Source: Kluyveromyces lactis
Taxonomy: Eukaryota > Ascomycota > Saccharomycetes > Saccharomycetales > Saccharomycetaceae
Reading direction: 5' to 3'
DNA length: 64,000 nt
Assembly: GCF_000002515.2 (NCBI RefSeq)
Contig: NC_006042.1
Coordinates: 2,108,001 to 2,172,000, forward strand
Shown here: piece after piece, positions 29,301 to 38,084 of the stretch
Layout: each line of letters starts with the position of its first letter
How positions within the stretch are numbered: position 1 is the stretch's first letter
Made by a program: the position numbers and the translations under genes
The notes under the pieces: generated by a model
What the model saw: only the letters and a program-made list of their open reading frames with translations
Told to the model about the DNA's origin: nothing
The model's database searches: none

Positions 29301-30146
29301 TCCTCGAAATCCAAAACTAACTCTAAAAACAAAAACCTACCACGTTTGCATCAACATCCAAATATTGCAAATATGACGAGTTTCTTCAAAAACGTTCCAT
29401 CATTGGTACTTTCAGCAGGAGGGGATCAAATTAGACGTTGCCCGGTTTATCAGGACGCAGTTGGGTTTTTGCCTTCGAAAGTAACAAGCGGAACCTTCAA
29501 CTCGATTTTTCACTCCACTGCTCCTCCTTCTTTCAACTCTGCCGTTACACAACAATTGCCCCCACTGAATATACAGTATCAACCAATCACTTTTAGGGAC
29601 ACTTTAAGACGCACATCAGATGTGAGAGGTACTCCTGAAACTGCGAAAAGAAGGAAAGTAGACACCACATCTAAAAACTTCTCTGAGCAAAAAGTTGAAG
29701 TAAAGGTGGAAAATCCTCAAATATCTTTACCACCTTCTCCAGCGCAGATTTCTGCGGTAACTCCCTTTGAGCCTTTGCTTCCAACTTTGGACAAAGTGCC
29801 TGCAGTTCCACAAGGAAAGGTTCCATATAGCCCAACACCAAGTTTGTCTGGAACACAGCCTCCTATTGTTGCACCTTCTAACTTACAGCAATTAAATTTC
29901 AACTCTCCAGTACCCCCATCAGATTTATCTAACATCACTGATTCCCCTGACTTTGAGGACTTCCTATCCGAACACACATCACTTAATGGATTAATGATAA
30001 ACCCGTCATCCATAGTGGAAGCTGTTGGATTTGATGGTTATTCTGGGAATGGTGGGCTTCGCTTACAAGCCGATTTCTTACCGATAGATAATAATGATGG
30101 CTTGAACGAAATGGCACCCATCACAGAATTTTCGATGTGGGAATGA
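26385..30146 (+). CDS. HAP1: Haem-responsive Zn2Cys6 activator
   Basis: 1253 residues (S. cerevisiae 1502). The zinc cluster has Cys 25, 28, 35, 42, 45 and 54 in CTICRKRKVKCDKGRPQC, and the dimerising coiled coil WAEEAEKELSKDSELKQLRERVKS directly follows; both are nearly identical to Hap1. Between residues 110 and 345 lie eight Cys-Pro pairs (C116, C222, C234, C254, C270, C286, C304, C339), five of them in the haem-regulatory form CPVxH or CPIxH. The distal motif RCPVYQD is at C1019, as HRM7 in S. cerevisiae. The regulatory middle domain covers about 390-700, and the C-terminus is acidic for activation (DFEDFLSEH). Hap1 switches respiratory and sterol genes with haem and oxygen. Confidence 0.96.
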   Translation: MSSITSPGTGTPQQKRKRNRVPLSCTICRKRKVKCDKGRPQCQQCVKTGVGHLCHYMEQTWAEEAEKELSKDSELKQLRERVKSLEETLSKVHATTTNPMTSANQSPASDGLNVGCPHAGGSTQRLLSGSNGNSPILSTEQTPSNENKYDNDELDLTRQFDMLHLKNNGTVHLGATHWLAIMKGDPYLKLLWGHIFTLREKLTEWYSQKRKSSTVSAGAGTCPVIHGSIQQSKCPVAHATRNVAERPKSSESRCPVAHAPRPEKNSTQKCPVDHSAFIGSASSGQCPVAHTVVKEEVDATTSGCPIDHTKFSSMEGSPDPAAKGKLPALPSFQNLTAKCPMLREGTPTPTLNSQESGHNSKRTSVVPEMSSEQATDAISKALPPKKIVFLFMDKFFNHIYPIVPILDEQTFKLQVNQILQTNNNQTTVKLTKPLDACVLGILLIILRITWLSLTPNACNIKLGPECESLKLEPTYSATITQAKEEAMLLKYETPIETVEIVRKFLIKFDEISSFANSNVNITTVQFAIFYKLYLMSSPDKTDYTQPNTFTSTGQDNETHQVLMSSIVQMAFSCGLHRDPDNFPQLNTAVNGSKLTKEALSNTERLKHTWRKTWFFIVSLDVQQSLSLGTPRLLRNLNDFSDTKLPCASKIDYVNNIKELILVKNFKLFFQIDLCIISVLNHILNVSLARTVRKFELDQLIQSLGKLRDGVTPTNDVVNDLVNKGLLFTTEGTVLLDQNPEHSYSLPSLTSVLSTVDKSSSEEKEKKLSLAHESTTRALFFSKHVTISMLQYLLNYILFTHYEPLGNEDPGTRILAKDYAQEALNYAVEGFKNCILFYNSTGMNNMFSYMDVLLSPTCLDVGHRALQFIVCLILRAKCGPLTGMGESPAIGNQNNTVTSSSEDETDQMKRDSSPSPGNVLTDVSLDAGENLAEVLLARMILFHKLTKQISAKYNYAVRMTKSTGFFITLLKKPSSKSKTNSKNKNLPRLHQHPNIANMTSFFKNVPSLVLSAGGDQIRRCPVYQDAVGFLPSKVTSGTFNSIFHSTAPPSFNSAVTQQLPPLNIQYQPITFRDTLRRTSDVRGTPETAKRRKVDTTSKNFSEQKVEVKVENPQISLPPSPAQISAVTPFEPLLPTLDKVPAVPQGKVPYSPTPSLSGTQPPIVAPSNLQQLNFNSPVPPSDLSNITDSPDFEDFLSEHTSLNGLMINPSSIVEAVGFDGYSGNGGLRLQADFLPIDNNDGLNEMAPITEFSMWE

Positions 30147-30820
30147 GTTCATTGTTACTTAGATCGTTTTATTTCAAACAAATCAAAGGGCGTATTACAA
30201 AAGCATTTTCAAAATTAACATCACTTCTTTCTAATTGTGGTAGTTACGTGCCACTTATAGTTTGCCTTGTCACTATCCGGATAGACGTCAAATTCTTTTT
30301 TTCTGTTCTGCTTTTCAGAGTTCATTAATTAATGGACTCATATTAATATCGACTGTAAATACCTTAATTAAATCATGATAAATTGTTAATAACTGCAACT
30401 GCATAGCAATTCAGAGCATCAGTATAGCATCGTTAGAAATCTTCCACTTTCATGAACTCTGATTAAAGAAAGCCTGCTTCTTTTCTATACGTATATATTA
30501 CCTTATATATTACCTTATATATTACCTCCGCTTTCACTTACACATCATTTTCATGCATGCTAATATTTAAGTTAATCTGAGACCGACAACTATTATCAAC
30601 GGGATGCGAGTGGGAAAATAAGAAAAAAAGATAAGAAAAGGAAGTTAAGAACGTCAGAAATGCAGCCACTTAACCTTAAATAGAGAAATCGGATATTTCA
30701 AGAGATGACTATATATAAGGTTATCTGTATCGAAGCCAGAAGGGTTCATCAGTCCTTCCAGAATGTTCGTGTTTGTGCAAATTGTTTGCATGAACCACCA
30801 GCGACTTCTGTCGAATATAA
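30147..30820. other. Intergenic: HAP1 3' end / GGT-like promoter
   Basis: 674 bp. Contains three tandem copies of a 12-bp unit at 30492-30527 and a GATAAG core at 30630-30635, a GATA-factor site often linked to nitrogen control. No gene recognised. Confidence 0.5.
30492..30527. repeat. Three tandem copies of TATATATTACCT
   Basis: Three exact, adjacent 12-bp copies, AT-rich, about 300 bp upstream of the GGT-like gene. They may serve as TATA-like promoter sequence or be simple slippage. Confidence 0.8.
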
Positions 30821-32566
30821 ATGTCATTCAACGCCAGTAGAAGATCCGTCGTATACTCTACCCAAGGTGTTGTTGCGTCAACACAGCCCTTAGCAAGTGC
30901 AGCCGGAATAAGAATTCTCGAACTTGGTGGAAATTCTGTTGATGCGAGTATTGCCGTTGCATCTGTACTTGCCGTGGTAGAACCTGCATCTACCGGAGTA
31001 GGTGGTGACTGTTTTATGTTGCATTACGATGAGAGTAAGAAAAAGGTTGTAGGGTTGAATGGTACTGGTAGGTCACCAAAGGCACTAGATATTGATCACA
31101 TTCGAAGTTTGGGAATTGAAGATGTTAGGATTCCATTAACCTCCATTCATAGTGTCACTGTACCTGGTACCATAGCAGGATGGATTGATGCTATTGAAAA
31201 ATATGGCAGCGGAAGAGTAGGATTAGATGCAATTCTTGCCCCGGCGATCAAGCTTTGCAAAGAAGGACATATAATTAGTGAAATCAGTGCTTATTTGACC
31301 GGAAAATGTTGGGAAGACCTCGAAAGGCTCAACGGCAATGATCTATTAAAATACTGGGCCCCGATTGATGCGCCCCTCGAACCCCCTAACACCGGTAGCC
31401 TTGTGCAAAACAGGAAGCTAGCAGAGCTCTTGCAATTGGTAGCAGACAATGGGAAAGATGGATTTTACAAAGGTGTAGTTGCTGAATCTATAATAGAAGA
31501 AATGAAAACACGCGGTGGTTTAATGGATATGGATGATTTGGCTGCTCATAAGAGTGATTTCGTTGACCCAATATATTTGGATTTCCTGGAGCATAAAATT
31601 TGGGAAATACCTCCAAACTCTCAAGGGCTCGTAGTTTTACTTGCATTAGGAATAATAAGAGAGCTTGACAACCAGAAATTGATTAATCTGCACTCAATGC
31701 AAAGAAATTCTGTGGAGTATTTACACATGCTCATTGAATGCCTCAAGTTAGCCTTTTATGATTCAGACGAATATGTGTCTGACCCTAATTGTCAGGAAGC
31801 CGACATCCTACATCGATTACTCTCAAAGGACTATTTAAAGAGTCGTGCAAAGCTATTCAGCCCCAGTGGTATCATTGACTCTTCTGTTATCAAACATGGA
31901 GTTCCGAACGAAGATTTCAATCAGTCGGACACAGTATATTTTACCGTAAGTGACCCATATGGGAATGTGACATCGTTCATAAACTCTTTGTATGATGGTT
32001 TTGGTTCTTGTATTGTGCCACGAACTTTCGGAGGATTTGCTCTACAGAATCGTGGGGCCAACTTTAACCTTACACCAGGCACTAAGAACTCATTAGAGCC
32101 TAGTAAAAGACCCTATCATACTATTATTCCTTCCATCATTACCAGTAACGATGAATCTACCGTTTATGGAATGGGAAATATGGGTGGTTTCATGCAACCT
32201 AGCGGCCATGTACAACATTTTTTAAATTTAATTCTCTTTGGGTTGAATCCACAGGAGTCACTGGATAGCCCAAGATGTTGTCTGTCTCCACATCCAAAGT
32301 ATTCTCATCTAGACCGAGGCAGAGGATCATCCGGACCTGTCAACACTCCTGTGTCTCTCATTCAGTTAGAGGAAGATATACCGGAAGATGTATTTGATGG
32401 TTTAGTTAAACTCGGTCATGAAGTGGAATATGTAAGAGGTTTGTCCAGATCAATATTTGGACGTGGTCAGATTATCAAAAGAACTAAAAACAACGAGACC
32501 AATACCTGGCTATACGCAGCTGGAAGTGATAAAAGAGGTGACGGGGCAGCTGTACCTCTGATTTAA
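30821..32566 (+). CDS. Gamma-glutamyltransferase-like Ntn hydrolase, bacterial YwrD type
   Basis: 581 residues, no signal peptide or membrane anchor, unlike the yeast vacuolar GGT Ecm38. The large-subunit half has GVVASTQPLASAAG, GGNSVDASIA and STGVGGDCFMLHY. The autoprocessing site is at T371 (NQSD-TVYFTVSD), the N-terminal nucleophile of the mature small subunit by family rule. The small subunit carries SLYDGFGSCIVP, FALQNRGANFNL, SLEPSKRPYHTIIPS and MGNMGGFMQPSGHVQ. These resemble B. subtilis YwrD and oxamate-amidohydrolase-like proteins more than eukaryotic GGT. Substrate unknown. It is convergent with AIM14. An ancient bacterial origin is possible but not shown. Confidence 0.88.
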   Translation: MSFNASRRSVVYSTQGVVASTQPLASAAGIRILELGGNSVDASIAVASVLAVVEPASTGVGGDCFMLHYDESKKKVVGLNGTGRSPKALDIDHIRSLGIEDVRIPLTSIHSVTVPGTIAGWIDAIEKYGSGRVGLDAILAPAIKLCKEGHIISEISAYLTGKCWEDLERLNGNDLLKYWAPIDAPLEPPNTGSLVQNRKLAELLQLVADNGKDGFYKGVVAESIIEEMKTRGGLMDMDDLAAHKSDFVDPIYLDFLEHKIWEIPPNSQGLVVLLALGIIRELDNQKLINLHSMQRNSVEYLHMLIECLKLAFYDSDEYVSDPNCQEADILHRLLSKDYLKSRAKLFSPSGIIDSSVIKHGVPNEDFNQSDTVYFTVSDPYGNVTSFINSLYDGFGSCIVPRTFGGFALQNRGANFNLTPGTKNSLEPSKRPYHTIIPSIITSNDESTVYGMGNMGGFMQPSGHVQHFLNLILFGLNPQESLDSPRCCLSPHPKYSHLDRGRGSSGPVNTPVSLIQLEEDIPEDVFDGLVKLGHEVEYVRGLSRSIFGRGQIIKRTKNNETNTWLYAAGSDKRGDGAAVPLI

Positions 32567-32637
32567 GTTACAAATCGGGTTATTTTATTCATAAATAGGA
32601 AGACCATAAATAGTTTTACAAACCTGGTAGATTCAAT

Positions 32638-34164
32638 CTATATGTCGTAAAATTCTTTAACAAAATTACAGTAGTTCTGTTTTGCATATCTTTCTCCATC
32701 AGTTAGCAAGGATTCAGGTCCACAGCAAACTAGCCAGCTGTTTTGAAGTGCGTGCGACTCAATGAACTGAGCTAAATCCACCTGCCAGTCCAACCTTCTC
32801 CCGAAATGCACAAGCGATGGTGATTTCGAATCGTTGGTCAGCAAAGCACCGGACTCATCCATTGTCTCCAATTCAAAGTCGATATCATCAAATTCAGAAC
32901 TACCATTAGCATTCATAGATTTAGTTTGAGTATCATCTGGCGGTAAGCTTCTTGTGACATATACTTCCAAGTCATTGGTTTCAAAGTTACAATGGTTCAA
33001 AATATGCATATCTTCCCTTTCTCTAATCAACCAGATGAATTTGAGATAGTCTAAATTCCTGGTTTGCAGGTATTTAAATATGCTCAACCCGAATGAAATT
33101 CCACTTCCTCCAACAACGATAGCTACACGCTGAGAATCATACAATAATGATGGTGGAACAGTACTGTACACATCCACAACCGTATATTCACCTACGACAA
33201 CGTATGGAGTGAGGTTCTCTCTGATAATAAGGTCTATTTGGCTCTCATCTGGAAGTGAAGCTATAGTGTAGGGTTGAGTGGGCATCAACCAGTACAATGG
33301 ATTCTTTTTCTTATATTTCGAAAGACGCAGATGGGAGCCTGGAAGCCAATCCCTAATAGCACTTCTATCAAGTTTCACGTAGGTAAGAGATGTGTCATCC
33401 TTTACCCTCTGGGTCACATTAACAGTAGTTGAGTAGTAGATGTAACTTATCCCCCTCCAAATGTACAATGCCAATAAGATAAAGAAATAGGGAACTGTCA
33501 CTCTTGGTCTAGCATGAATTGGGACCAAAAATACCATAGCCCACTGGCCTAATTGATGAATGACATAAAATGATCTATAACTATAACGTCTCCATATTCT
33601 AACGGAAGCAAACATTAGGATGAATAGTGGAACAAATGCAATAACTCCAATAAAATTGAATAGTTTAGTTGCCTTGGATATCATCGACACTTTGGGGTCA
33701 AGAGACCACTTAACAATGAAACCAATACCATGAATAATGCCTATAACGGTAACAAATCTAGAGAGCCATTTATGCAATGGAATCAAATCCAAGTAATGGT
33801 AGCCTAAAATTGGGTTCGCTGGCCTCAAAGTCAACAACACGTTCAATATCACTAACACGTATGATAATCTTCCTAATCTTTTTAGGTAAAGAGAGATGTA
33901 CGCAACCAATGAATATTTATGTATGAAGGGAACAAAAACCAATAGCAAAAGAAGTGGCATATGAAAACATGGTGAAGCAGTCCTTATGCTCTGTAATAGC
34001 TTATTTTTCCATGGTGATACCTTGGTATATCTGGATGGTATCAGCCATCTCATGACAATAAGAAATATGGTGTAGAATACTATGACGCCAAGCACGTAAT
34101 ATCCATACGGTAAATTGGCATAATGGGTAGAGCTACCTCTCTTAACAAGAGAAGATGCATCCAT
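32638..34164 (-). CDS. AIM14: Ferric-reductase-like NADPH oxidase
   Basis: 508 residues (S. cerevisiae Aim14/Yno1 570). The start STHYANLPYGYYVLG and the following helix match Aim14. About six to seven membrane helices span residues 20-240, with haem-ligand histidines in PLHKWLSRFVTVIGIIHGIGF and YVIHQLGQWAMVFLVPIHARP. The C-terminal cytosolic part has the FAD-binding block HPYTIASLP-type sequence (here QPYTIASLPDES), the NADPH loop VVGGSGISFGLS, and the terminal CGPESLLTD (Cys-Gly-Pro) motif. In S. cerevisiae it makes superoxide at the endoplasmic reticulum and influences actin and apoptosis. YGL159W is its S. cerevisiae neighbour. Confidence 0.95.
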   Translation of the reverse strand: MDASSLVKRGSSTHYANLPYGYYVLGVIVFYTIFLIVMRWLIPSRYTKVSPWKNKLLQSIRTASPCFHMPLLLLLVFVPFIHKYSLVAYISLYLKRLGRLSYVLVILNVLLTLRPANPILGYHYLDLIPLHKWLSRFVTVIGIIHGIGFIVKWSLDPKVSMISKATKLFNFIGVIAFVPLFILMFASVRIWRRYSYRSFYVIHQLGQWAMVFLVPIHARPRVTVPYFFILLALYIWRGISYIYYSTTVNVTQRVKDDTSLTYVKLDRSAIRDWLPGSHLRLSKYKKKNPLYWLMPTQPYTIASLPDESQIDLIIRENLTPYVVVGEYTVVDVYSTVPPSLLYDSQRVAIVVGGSGISFGLSIFKYLQTRNLDYLKFIWLIREREDMHILNHCNFETNDLEVYVTRSLPPDDTQTKSMNANGSSEFDDIDFELETMDESGALLTNDSKSPSLVHFGRRLDWQVDLAQFIESHALQNSWLVCCGPESLLTDGERYAKQNYCNFVKEFYDI

Positions 34165-34775
34165 CTTGAATGATTCCCCCCAGGTTACTTACGTTTTGGC
34201 TAGTTTACGCTGAGGTGAGCCTTTTCAGGAATTCATGTGTAAGCTATAAAGAGTACAAGATCTCGAGAACACTCTCCATTTCGTCATTTTTTTTGGCCTT
34301 GAAGTGCGAGAGAGTATTTGAGAAATATATAAAAACCTAAATGACTTTGCCTCGCAGGTAATTTGCTCGAGTAGCAACCGTTACTTCGAACATCGGCACA
34401 ACTACTTAGATCGTGCGTATACTGGAATTCGCTTTTGCAGGAACGGCCGATAGAGCCAAAAAAATTTCTGTTCAAAATCTGACTTTAACCAGAGAAGTCA
34501 TCCAGAACATGTACGGAATAATTCTTTCTCAGATGTAGGAACCGCATGAACGTAAGAATGCCGTAATCTTGTCAAAACGCTATGTGGAACAATGTTTGAC
34601 TAGAACAACATCCTAATAATCCCCTCTCAATAACCTTCACTTTTGACTATTTTGTGTTTATAGTGTAACAATTTCAGCTTCAACTATATCTAGTTCAATT
34701 AAACTTTGCTTCATGTGATATTTATTAGCTCATTAAGGTTGATGAAATTTACATTAACACATCAAAAACTACTAA
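34165..34775. other. Intergenic: AIM14 promoter
   Basis: 611 bp between AIM14 and tRNA-Gly. AT-rich, with homopolymer T and A runs near 34286 and 34460; nothing else recognised. Confidence 0.4.
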
Positions 34776-34846
34776 GCATCGGTGGTTTAGTGGTAAAATC
34801 CAACGTTGCCATCGTTGGGCCCCGGGTTCGATTCCCGGCCGATGCA
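34776..34846 (+). tRNA. tRNA-Gly(GCC)
   Basis: 71-nt gene: acceptor GCATCGG with CCGATGC, A box TGGTTTAGTGG, anticodon GCC in ACGTTGCCATCGT, B box GGTTCGATTCC. The core is identical to S. cerevisiae tG(GCC). A T5 run follows within a few bases. This species decodes GGC, the codon entered after the proposed +1 shift in the next gene. Confidence 0.97.
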
Positions 34847-35617
34847 TTCTTTTTATCCCCCCTTTCTCTTGATAACTTGTAAATTGTCGTAAACCATTCA
34901 AAGCAAGTTGAGCCGCGCTAGGAGCACTTTAAGCATTCCGGCACTGCTACGTTACACATATTTCCACAAATGCAATTTATTCCAATCTCACTCTTTCTAC
35001 ATCGTTTATCTAAAATTAAACATACTATATTGTAAACAAAGGAATTTCCGGTGCGATACTTGTAGATAATGGACTGTATACAAAAGTGTTTTGAACGGGG
35101 CCTTTTCTGAACCAAAAATCCATATCTTATCTAAGCAAAAGAATAAACAAGCTTGTTTGTATGTGAGCATATCAAGAAACATTATCTGATCTCCGACGCG
35201 CACATATACACATGTGGTGTATGATAACCGACTATAATCCTATAAATCCTTTATCCTTTCTTCCCTGTTATGATCTCCTGATAGAACTTAAATGCTCTCT
35301 GTCCGGTGGCTACTAGCAATCTTAAACGGGACTGAAGATTAAATAGGCATATTACCCGGAAAACTCTATTAGGGTAAAATTTAGTAGGTTTTCATCGATT
35401 GCCTCATATTTCAAGAAAGTGGGACTTTTGTTCCAATAAGTCATACTGGCTATATATATATACGTCTTCACTATATTGTAAATTCTTCATTGGTGTCGTT
35501 GATAAAGTACAATTGATCTGGAATATATCTTCTGAGATCAGTAAATCTCTGCAGTCATTTCCGTTTTTTTAACGAATTATCTCGCAAATATTAGACCATC
35601 CTTTTAAATCAGGGATT
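34847..35617. other. Intergenic: AIP5 promoter
   Basis: 771 bp between tRNA-Gly and AIP5. Holds a Reb1 site (35352-35359) and TATATATATA near 35451. No gene recognised. Confidence 0.45.
35352..35359 (+). promoter_or_regulatory. Reb1 site upstream of AIP5
   Basis: TTACCCGG, the Reb1 consensus, about 260 bp upstream of the AIP5 start, a usual position for this nucleosome-excluding factor. Confidence 0.6.
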
Positions 35618-38084
35618 ATGAGCGAACAACCGAGTTTAGTGGGTCATTCTGTCCGTGATATTGATGATAGTGAGAATCCGGACTTCGTTCCAGAAAAAAT
35701 GCCTGATTTCAGCCAACTGAATGAATCTGTGAGGAGATTGAATTTGAAAAACTCTTCTCCTGACGATAGTGACCAATACACTTCTGTTGCAGAATTGAAT
35801 AAGGAAGGCGCACTTTTGACCGATGATCAGGATGTAGATTTAGATGACATAATTGCCAAAGGATTGGATGACATTAGTGAATTGAAATCATCTTTGGAGA
35901 ATAAGAAAAAGATTAAGAACAAAAAAAAGACAAAGAAGTCTTCTTCGAGTGGCTCCTTATCGCAAGATTTCAGTTACTCAATTTCGCCAGTGCATTCAGG
36001 TACCGTAGATTCCCTTGTGACCAGCACTGACCCAATTGACGATAACATTGTTGCTCCTACCGCTGGCGATTTAACTGACGGAGGTAAGTCAAGGGCCAGA
36101 TCGACAAACAAAACCGAGAAACGAGCTAGTGTTACGTCAGACTCCAGCCATTCAGTGATAAGGAACTCGTATGGTGAGATCATTAATGATAACTCTGAAA
36201 GGCCACACTTAGCTCGTGGTGATTCATACCAACAATCAGTAGATGATCTCGAAAATTCTGCTTCCAATGGTAGAAGCGGAAGATCAACCTCTAAAAGATT
36301 CCAAAACGACTACTTGCGTTCATTATCTCGTTCATTACAAAGAGATCATGCTGATCACAAAAGTGTTTCAGATGACACGGGCGTGCAAGCCCAAGATATT
36401 TATTCGACCACAAGCTATTCTATTTCCCAACGCTATGTGGAAAATGCACCTCATGTGATTCGTGAATCTCACGAGGAGCATACGGCGAGGCATCCTGCAG
36501 CCCCCCATAGAAACTAAGGCTTCAAGTGAGTCTACTAATCATGTTAGAGAAAACATCACCCAAGAAAATCAACTAGAAGAACCAGATGAACAAGAACAAG
36601 GACTCACAGAATCCCAACCTGAAACGGAGCAAGAGCTTTGCGAAACGAACATTGAACCCACCAGCCAAATTCCTGATATCACAGAGACTAACAGCGTTCC
36701 AGTCAAAACACGTGATCAATTTTTCTCTAAAATCCAAACCGATTCTTCTGATATTAAAGAACTCCAAGAATTATCAGATGAGGAGAGAGATATCAAAGAC
36801 GAACATACATCTGAAATAAATCTGAAGGGAGCTATTGAAACTTCAACGTCTAGCCAAATAGGTGAGTATGAGTCACGTGCAGCCATAATCAATGATGAAT
36901 CTATACGCGAGGCGAAACAGAATCAAGAATTGGAGTCCGTGGCATCAAATGATGAAGCTGGAAAAGGTATCGGTACCAATGATATCATTGACACAGCTGC
37001 ATCCAAAAATTTTGTAGAAAATTTGGAGCAGGAGGACGACCAAAAGAAATTGAGAATTATCACTGAGGCCCCTGAACATGCCATGGATGAAGACGAAATT
37101 CCTATAACCAAAATAAGTCCGGACTCTGAAACATCGATTGAATACAAGGGTCCACAGGAATTGGGTCTACAAACATTGTCCACAGAAGAAAATGCACATT
37201 CTAAAGCCTCCACCATTGAGGCGTTGCCAGAAAGCAGAGCACTCAAGGATATTAATGAAGAGCAAACTCCTCAGAAGGGTTCCCTGGAAAAACCCGACCA
37301 AGTGGAAGAAGAACAGCCGAAGAACACCGAAAAGGGCTACGCTGACGACACATTATCTAATGAGACCGAATTTGCCGAGGAATCAATCGATCACTCTGAA
37401 AATTCAGAAATACGTATCGAAAAGGAAGCTACGCAAGACCAAGGATTAAATCAGGAAGCTGATTTCAACGCGGATCTTTCACAGGTTAAATCTCAAGCCC
37501 ATATCCCCGAAGATCACGAGCCAGAAGATACGAATGAAGCAATAGAACCGCAAGTAGAAGATATTTCGAGTCTAGGAAACTCAAGAAATGAAATCAATTC
37601 CGGGAATCGTGAAGCTCTAACAGAGCTGAATGAAGATGATGTGACTGGCATATCTGAAAGCATATCCAATGAAAACAAAGAGGTTACCAGTGCGGCTGCA
37701 GATCCAATTGAATCAGTTACTGATGAGATAGACTCTCTCTTGAATGAATTGAAATCAGAATTAGAAGAATCCAATGTCGGAGCTCAGATAGAAGAACTCG
37801 TTAAAGAAGAGCCGGTTTTTATTTTTACATCCTTAGCTGGTGGAGGTATCCATATGCCTAGAAGAACAAACAGATTGGCTACAATTTTAACCGCCAATGA
37901 AATTGAATTTACATACAGGGATTGTGGTACTGATTCAGAGGCTAGATCAATATGGAAAACATACAGTGCAGGTAGATTATTACCTGGGGTTGTAAGAGGA
38001 ACATCATTGATTGGTAACTGGAAAGAAATTGATGATGCAAATGAAGAATATCGACTGTACGAAATGATTTATAATACGCTCTGA
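35618..38084 (+). CDS. AIP5: Actin regulator Aip5 homologue, two frames joined by likely +1 frameshift
   Basis: Two overlapping reading frames that together look like one Aip5 (YFR016C) gene. The first runs 35618-36517 (299 codons), the second is open from 36462 to 38084 and has no ATG start near its beginning (a TGA closes it two codons upstream of 36462). A +1 shift at 36485-36491 would give 290 + 531 = 821 residues (S. cerevisiae Aip5 1233). The first part is Ser- and acid-rich with a lysine run (KKKIKNKKKTKK). The second is a long acidic disordered region ending in a glutaredoxin-like domain (VFIFTSLAGGGIHMPRRTNR, FTYRDCGTDSEARSIW, LPGVVRGTSLIGNWKEI) that lacks the CxxC pair. Position next to GSY and CMK matches YFR014-016. 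Aip5 promotes actin assembly with formins. Confidence 0.85.
36485..36491 (+). promoter_or_regulatory. Candidate +1 frameshift heptamer GCG-AGG-C
   Basis: In the zero frame the codons are GCG (36485-36487), AGG and then C. Skipping the A at 36488 moves reading to GGC (36489-36491) and into the second AIP5 frame. GCG is the P-site codon of Ty3 and antizyme sites, AGG-C the A-site of Ty1 and ABP140. The zero-frame stop TAA is at 36515. The rival cause is an extra base in the C6 run at 36501-36506. Confidence 0.6.
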
